23,608 bases of DNA from a virus, in the IMG/VR virus record IMGVR_UViG_3300032289_000496, positions 1-23,608 of that record, one strand, 5' to 3'. Position 1 is the first letter of the stretch, and every line of letters begins with the position of its first letter. The position numbers and the translations under genes are program-made. The notes beneath the pieces were generated by a model. The model was not told where the DNA came from, searched no databases, and worked only from the letters and a program-made list of their open reading frames with translations. This document shows, piece after piece, positions 21,566-23,608 of the stretch.

Positions 21566-21587
21566 GTGGGGCGGTAACCCGCCCCAC
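21566..21587 (-). terminator. Strong GC hairpin between the gp32-like gene and tRNA
   Basis: Minus strand GTGGGGCGG, loop GTTA, CCGCCCCAC: a perfect 9-bp GC-rich stem starting 5 bases after the stop codon and ending 3 bases before the tRNA. No U-run follows, so it may be a processing or attenuation hairpin rather than a full intrinsic terminator. Confidence 0.55.
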
Positions 21588-21592
21588 CTTTA

Positions 21593-22267
21593 CTACCAGT
21601 CTAAGCTGCTGCTTGTCGAAGAGTTTGTCTCTTCTGCTTGTCCGCCTTCGCCAGCAAAGAATGACTCTTGATCAGTGTATGGTAAATCACGCACTGCAGT
21701 AGTCTCTAAGTCATACAACTCTACTGTAGATAAATCAAATGCTGTTTCATCTTTTGCTAGTGGAATAATTGTATAACTTGTATCTGTTTTTGTACCTGAA
21801 CGCTTGATGCGCCACATAAGGTTTGTAATTGAGCCCATCTCTCCTGCGTATTCAATTAGTGTAGGTGTAATTGTTTTTCCGCTTGAGCCCTGTGAAAGAA
21901 TTGCTACGTATGGATCTTCCTTACCATCATCGATAAGAACATTAATGTAAAGTCGTGAACGACCCTTCCATCCTGCCTTATAATCTTTACGATGTTGTTC
22001 ACAACCATAGCATTTGCCTTGGTCATCCATTGTGCAAAGTGCCTTACGGCGATAGTCCTTTGGATTTGTGTGTTCAACTGCAATAAATCCAAGTCCAGCT
22101 TTTTCATTGTATGTTGGTGAGTCTGGGTCAAGCTCTTGTAGAAAACGAATCTTAACGCTTTCTGCATCCTCTAGCTTTGCCCAACGTGCCTTTGTGCTAT
22201 CTCCTTCTGAATATGAAGGCTTGTCCATTACTTGATTTAGTCCCTTAAGACCTTTTACTATACCCAT
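21593..22267 (-). CDS. T4 gp32-like ssDNA-binding protein
   Basis: 224 residues. The zinc site H66, C78, C86, C89 (LCTMDDQGKCYGCEQH) matches the spacing of T4 gp32 (H64, C77, C87, C90), and the following SRLYINVLIDDGKEDPYV resembles the gp32 OB strand. The N-terminus has a basic GIVKGLKGLNQVMDK stretch, and the C-terminal tail (GEGGQAEETNSSTSSSLDW) is acidic to polar, ending with Trp as protein-recruiting SSB tails do. It lies next to the primase, so it probably coats the replication fork. AAAAGGAG precedes the ATG. The leader has a possible small hairpin (22287-22303). Strong but not certain family call. Confidence 0.78.
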   Translation of the reverse strand: MGIVKGLKGLNQVMDKPSYSEGDSTKARWAKLEDAESVKIRFLQELDPDSPTYNEKAGLGFIAVEHTNPKDYRRKALCTMDDQGKCYGCEQHRKDYKAGWKGRSRLYINVLIDDGKEDPYVAILSQGSSGKTITPTLIEYAGEMGSITNLMWRIKRSGTKTDTSYTIIPLAKDETAFDLSTVELYDLETTAVRDLPYTDQESFFAGEGGQAEETNSSTSSSLDW

Positions 22268-22286
22268 TTTATCTCCTTTTATAGTT

Positions 22287-22318
22287 GATGGTGTAAATCC
22301 ATCTGTTCTTTTATTGTA
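22287..22318 (-). promoter_or_regulatory. Leader of the gp32-like gene with -10-like box and small hairpin
   Basis: In the 51-base gap, a TACAAT (22313-22318) could be a -10 box, but no fitting -35 at 16-18 bases is visible. GATGG, 7-base loop, CCATC (22287-22303) forms a 5-bp stem before the AAAAGGAG. gp32 of T4 is known to regulate its own mRNA through a leader structure; any such role here is speculation. Confidence 0.3.
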
Positions 22319-23317
22319 TCACGGGTTCCAAGATTGATATTCAATATTGGATACTGCGTTCTTAATACAGGCTTTAATCTCTTCTTGGGTCATATCGCCT
22401 ACATCTTTTGCATCATGTGGGTATATCTTACCATATTCATAAGAAGCCCACAAGAGGTCTTTGTTGCGTAGCCTGCTGGCTATATTGTTTCCAAGCTCTC
22501 TTCCTGCTTGATCTGAGTCTGTCATTATAATTATTCTATTAAAGTATTTATTTAATAATGAAATATTATCTGATGATATATGTCCGCCAAGCGTTGCTAC
22601 TACGTTTGGGAAGCCTGCTTGATGTACTAATATAGCATCAAAGTTAGACTCAACAATGATTACGATTCCACCTTCTCTTTTTGCTCTATGAATATTAAAC
22701 ATTGTTTTGCTTCTTGGAAGGTTAGTACTATTCTTAAATCTTTTATCTGATATTGATCTACCAACTAATCCAACTGGGATTCCGTCTGGACTATGGACTG
22801 GTGTGATTACCATGCCAGTTGCATTTGAGTATCCAAGACCAAAGTGTTTCATTGACTCTTCATTAATTCCTCTAGACTCCAAGTAGTCTCTAGGCTCTTT
22901 ATTGCCGAATAGATCTGCATGCAATCTGTCTAATACTTCTTGTGAAAATTCTTCAAACTCTGGTTTGTCTTCCATAACAGAGCTTAGCATCTCATCAAAG
23001 TTATCGAGAACAATACTTTCTTTTGAGAAAACATATCTCATTGCTTGAAAGTCATTCTTATGCAATACTCTTTTAACAAGATCAATTACTGATCCTGACT
23101 CTCCGCATGATGGATTAAAGCAAAGCCATGCGCCAGTTGTTTTACTTATACTACAACTAGCACTGTGTCTATTAGAATGAAATGGGCAGTAGAAAGCTAT
23201 CTCAACATCAGTTTCACCAGTACAGTCTAGGCCTATTCCTTTTACTATAGCCTTGATGTGGTCTGGGGCATACTGCGTGGAATCAACTTTCCTTGCGTAA
23301 TTCCCTCTGACTGCCAT
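22319..23317 (-). CDS. DnaG-like primase (zinc finger + Toprim)
   Basis: 332 residues from MAVRGNYARK (purine-rich AAAGAAGAAAGC upstream; an earlier start at 23368 lengthens the overlap with the next gene). Zinc finger of the CHC2 type: C44, H47, C66, C71 (YCPFH and CFNPSC). Toprim domain near 215-285: IVESNFDA with E223 and TDSDQAG with D267 and D269. Together they lay RNA primers on the lagging strand. It is shorter than bacterial DnaG (about 580 residues) and lacks the helicase-binding domain, so it may work with a separate helicase. The helicase is not visible here. Confidence 0.92.
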   Translation of the reverse strand: MAVRGNYARKVDSTQYAPDHIKAIVKGIGLDCTGETDVEIAFYCPFHSNRHSASCSISKTTGAWLCFNPSCGESGSVIDLVKRVLHKNDFQAMRYVFSKESIVLDNFDEMLSSVMEDKPEFEEFSQEVLDRLHADLFGNKEPRDYLESRGINEESMKHFGLGYSNATGMVITPVHSPDGIPVGLVGRSISDKRFKNSTNLPRSKTMFNIHRAKREGGIVIIVESNFDAILVHQAGFPNVVATLGGHISSDNISLLNKYFNRIIIMTDSDQAGRELGNNIASRLRNKDLLWASYEYGKIYPHDAKDVGDMTQEEIKACIKNAVSNIEYQSWNP

Positions 23318-23544
23318 GCTTTCTTCTTTCCTACATATACTCCATAGAGTGTCATTAAGAACACCCATGTTTGTCCGTCAAATTCTACCGAAAATGCTGG
23401 GTTTATGTCAAGTACTCTTGCATAACCTTTTCCCTTCATGTCTTGTGTTAGAAGGCTTTCGTACTGCGCTCTAACTCTGATCATATCGGAATCGTCTTTA
23501 AACTCAACCTTTACTTGAAATCTTTTTATCTGTTTGTGATTCAT
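23245..23544 (-). CDS. Small protein of unknown function beside primase
   Basis: About 100 residues from MNHKQIKRF (ATG at 23542-23544); earlier starts at 23565 or a GTG at 23586 are possible, and none has a strong ribosome site. FQVKVEFKDDSDMIRVRAQY and a beta-rich QTWVFLMTLYGVYVGKKKAW suggest a small alpha/beta fold. It overlaps both the partial gene upstream and the primase start. Unrecognised. Confidence 0.55.
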   Translation of the reverse strand: MNHKQIKRFQVKVEFKDDSDMIRVRAQYESLLTQDMKGKGYARVLDINPAFSVEFDGQTWVFLMTLYGVYVGKKKAWQSEGITQGKLIPRSMPQTTSRL

Positions 23545-23608
23545 CTTTTTGGAAAGGATTCTCATAAATTTCTTTGACGATACCACGGTTGATATCCCAA
23601 TCTAAATA
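23504..23608 (-). CDS. Partial CDS, C-terminal end only
   Basis: The last 34 residues of a gene entering from the right edge, read from the first visible codon: DINRGIVKEIYENPFQKDES, stop TGA at 23504-23506. Its reading frame is open to the edge and the composition is protein-like. Too short to identify. Its place upstream of primase would suit a helicase or another replication protein, but that is a guess. Confidence 0.5.
   Translation of the reverse strand, partial: YLDWDINRGIVKEIYENPFQKDESQTDKKISSKG

Noticed and set aside
21487-21702. Plus-strand ORF MYQRWDSNPRC...
   Set aside because: Antisense of the tRNA and hairpin and of the gp32-like gene; no ribosome site.

Overview
The window is an AT-rich piece of a tailed double-stranded DNA phage genome or prophage. 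A complete terminase pair (small subunit 10705-11241, large subunit 8916-10715), a CHAP-type endolysin, a phage-style replication set and four interspersed tRNA genes support this. Every gene I can support lies on the minus strand. Genes are packed with ATGA or TAATG overlaps, and promoters sit in the few short gaps, so the map reads right to left. The host cannot be read directly. A near-consensus sigma70-type promoter, a leaderless-looking promoter at the terminase gene, and the general look of the small proteins make me favour an actinobacterial host, possibly a freshwater one. That is inference, not proof.

Replication and recombination (about 23608 to 13521). A cut-off gene and a small unknown gene lead into a DnaG-like zinc-finger/Toprim primase and a T4 gp32-like zinc-containing ssDNA-binding protein. 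A tRNA with anticodon UAA and a small Cys-rich protein follow, then a full DnaE-type polymerase with a PHP domain. After these come a small acidic protein, a MazG-like hydrolase, RecA behind its own probable promoter, and a zinc-ribbon protein. An Hjc-like PD-(D/E)XK nuclease, an OB-fold SSB, a tiny membrane protein, an unknown protein, a Cas4-like Fe-S nuclease, a double zinc-finger protein and a RuvC-like resolvase complete the region.

Modification and packaging (13524 to 8671). FkbM-like methyltransferase, small HTH protein, GT25-like glycosyltransferase, class I methyltransferase and a YG/DKLxR-motif protein form a tight group. It looks like a sugar- or base-modification cassette. The terminase genes follow behind a promoter placed for a leaderless transcript, then a small Cys-rich protein.

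tRNA, KatG and lysis (8700 to 4788). A TTGACA-N18-TATAAT promoter drives tRNA-CAT, a small acidic gene, tRNA-Arg(UCU), a complete catalase-peroxidase KatG with all catalytic residues, a 44-residue membrane protein and tRNA-Lys(UUU). Endolysin and a staphylococcal-nuclease-like enzyme follow.

Accessory metabolism and stress (4791 to 732). SDR oxidoreductase and a prolyl-4-hydroxylase-like 2OG-Fe(II) oxygenase lead to an Hsp20 chaperone with its own promoter and a 5' end hairpin. Then comes a five-gene overlapping operon: APS-kinase/nucleotidyltransferase fusion, 36-residue membrane peptide, DUF2061 membrane protein, luciferase-like (SsuD-like) monooxygenase and an FmdB-like zinc ribbon. The left edge holds the start of a secreted coiled-coil protein with a PA14-like segment.

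The most notable content is phage-borne KatG together with a sulfur-flavoured operon and Hsp20: a host-stress and metabolism package beside the lysis and packaging genes. Also notable are a two-copy intergenic repeat of unknown role and a tRNA with a Leu anticodon but a class I (short variable loop) body.
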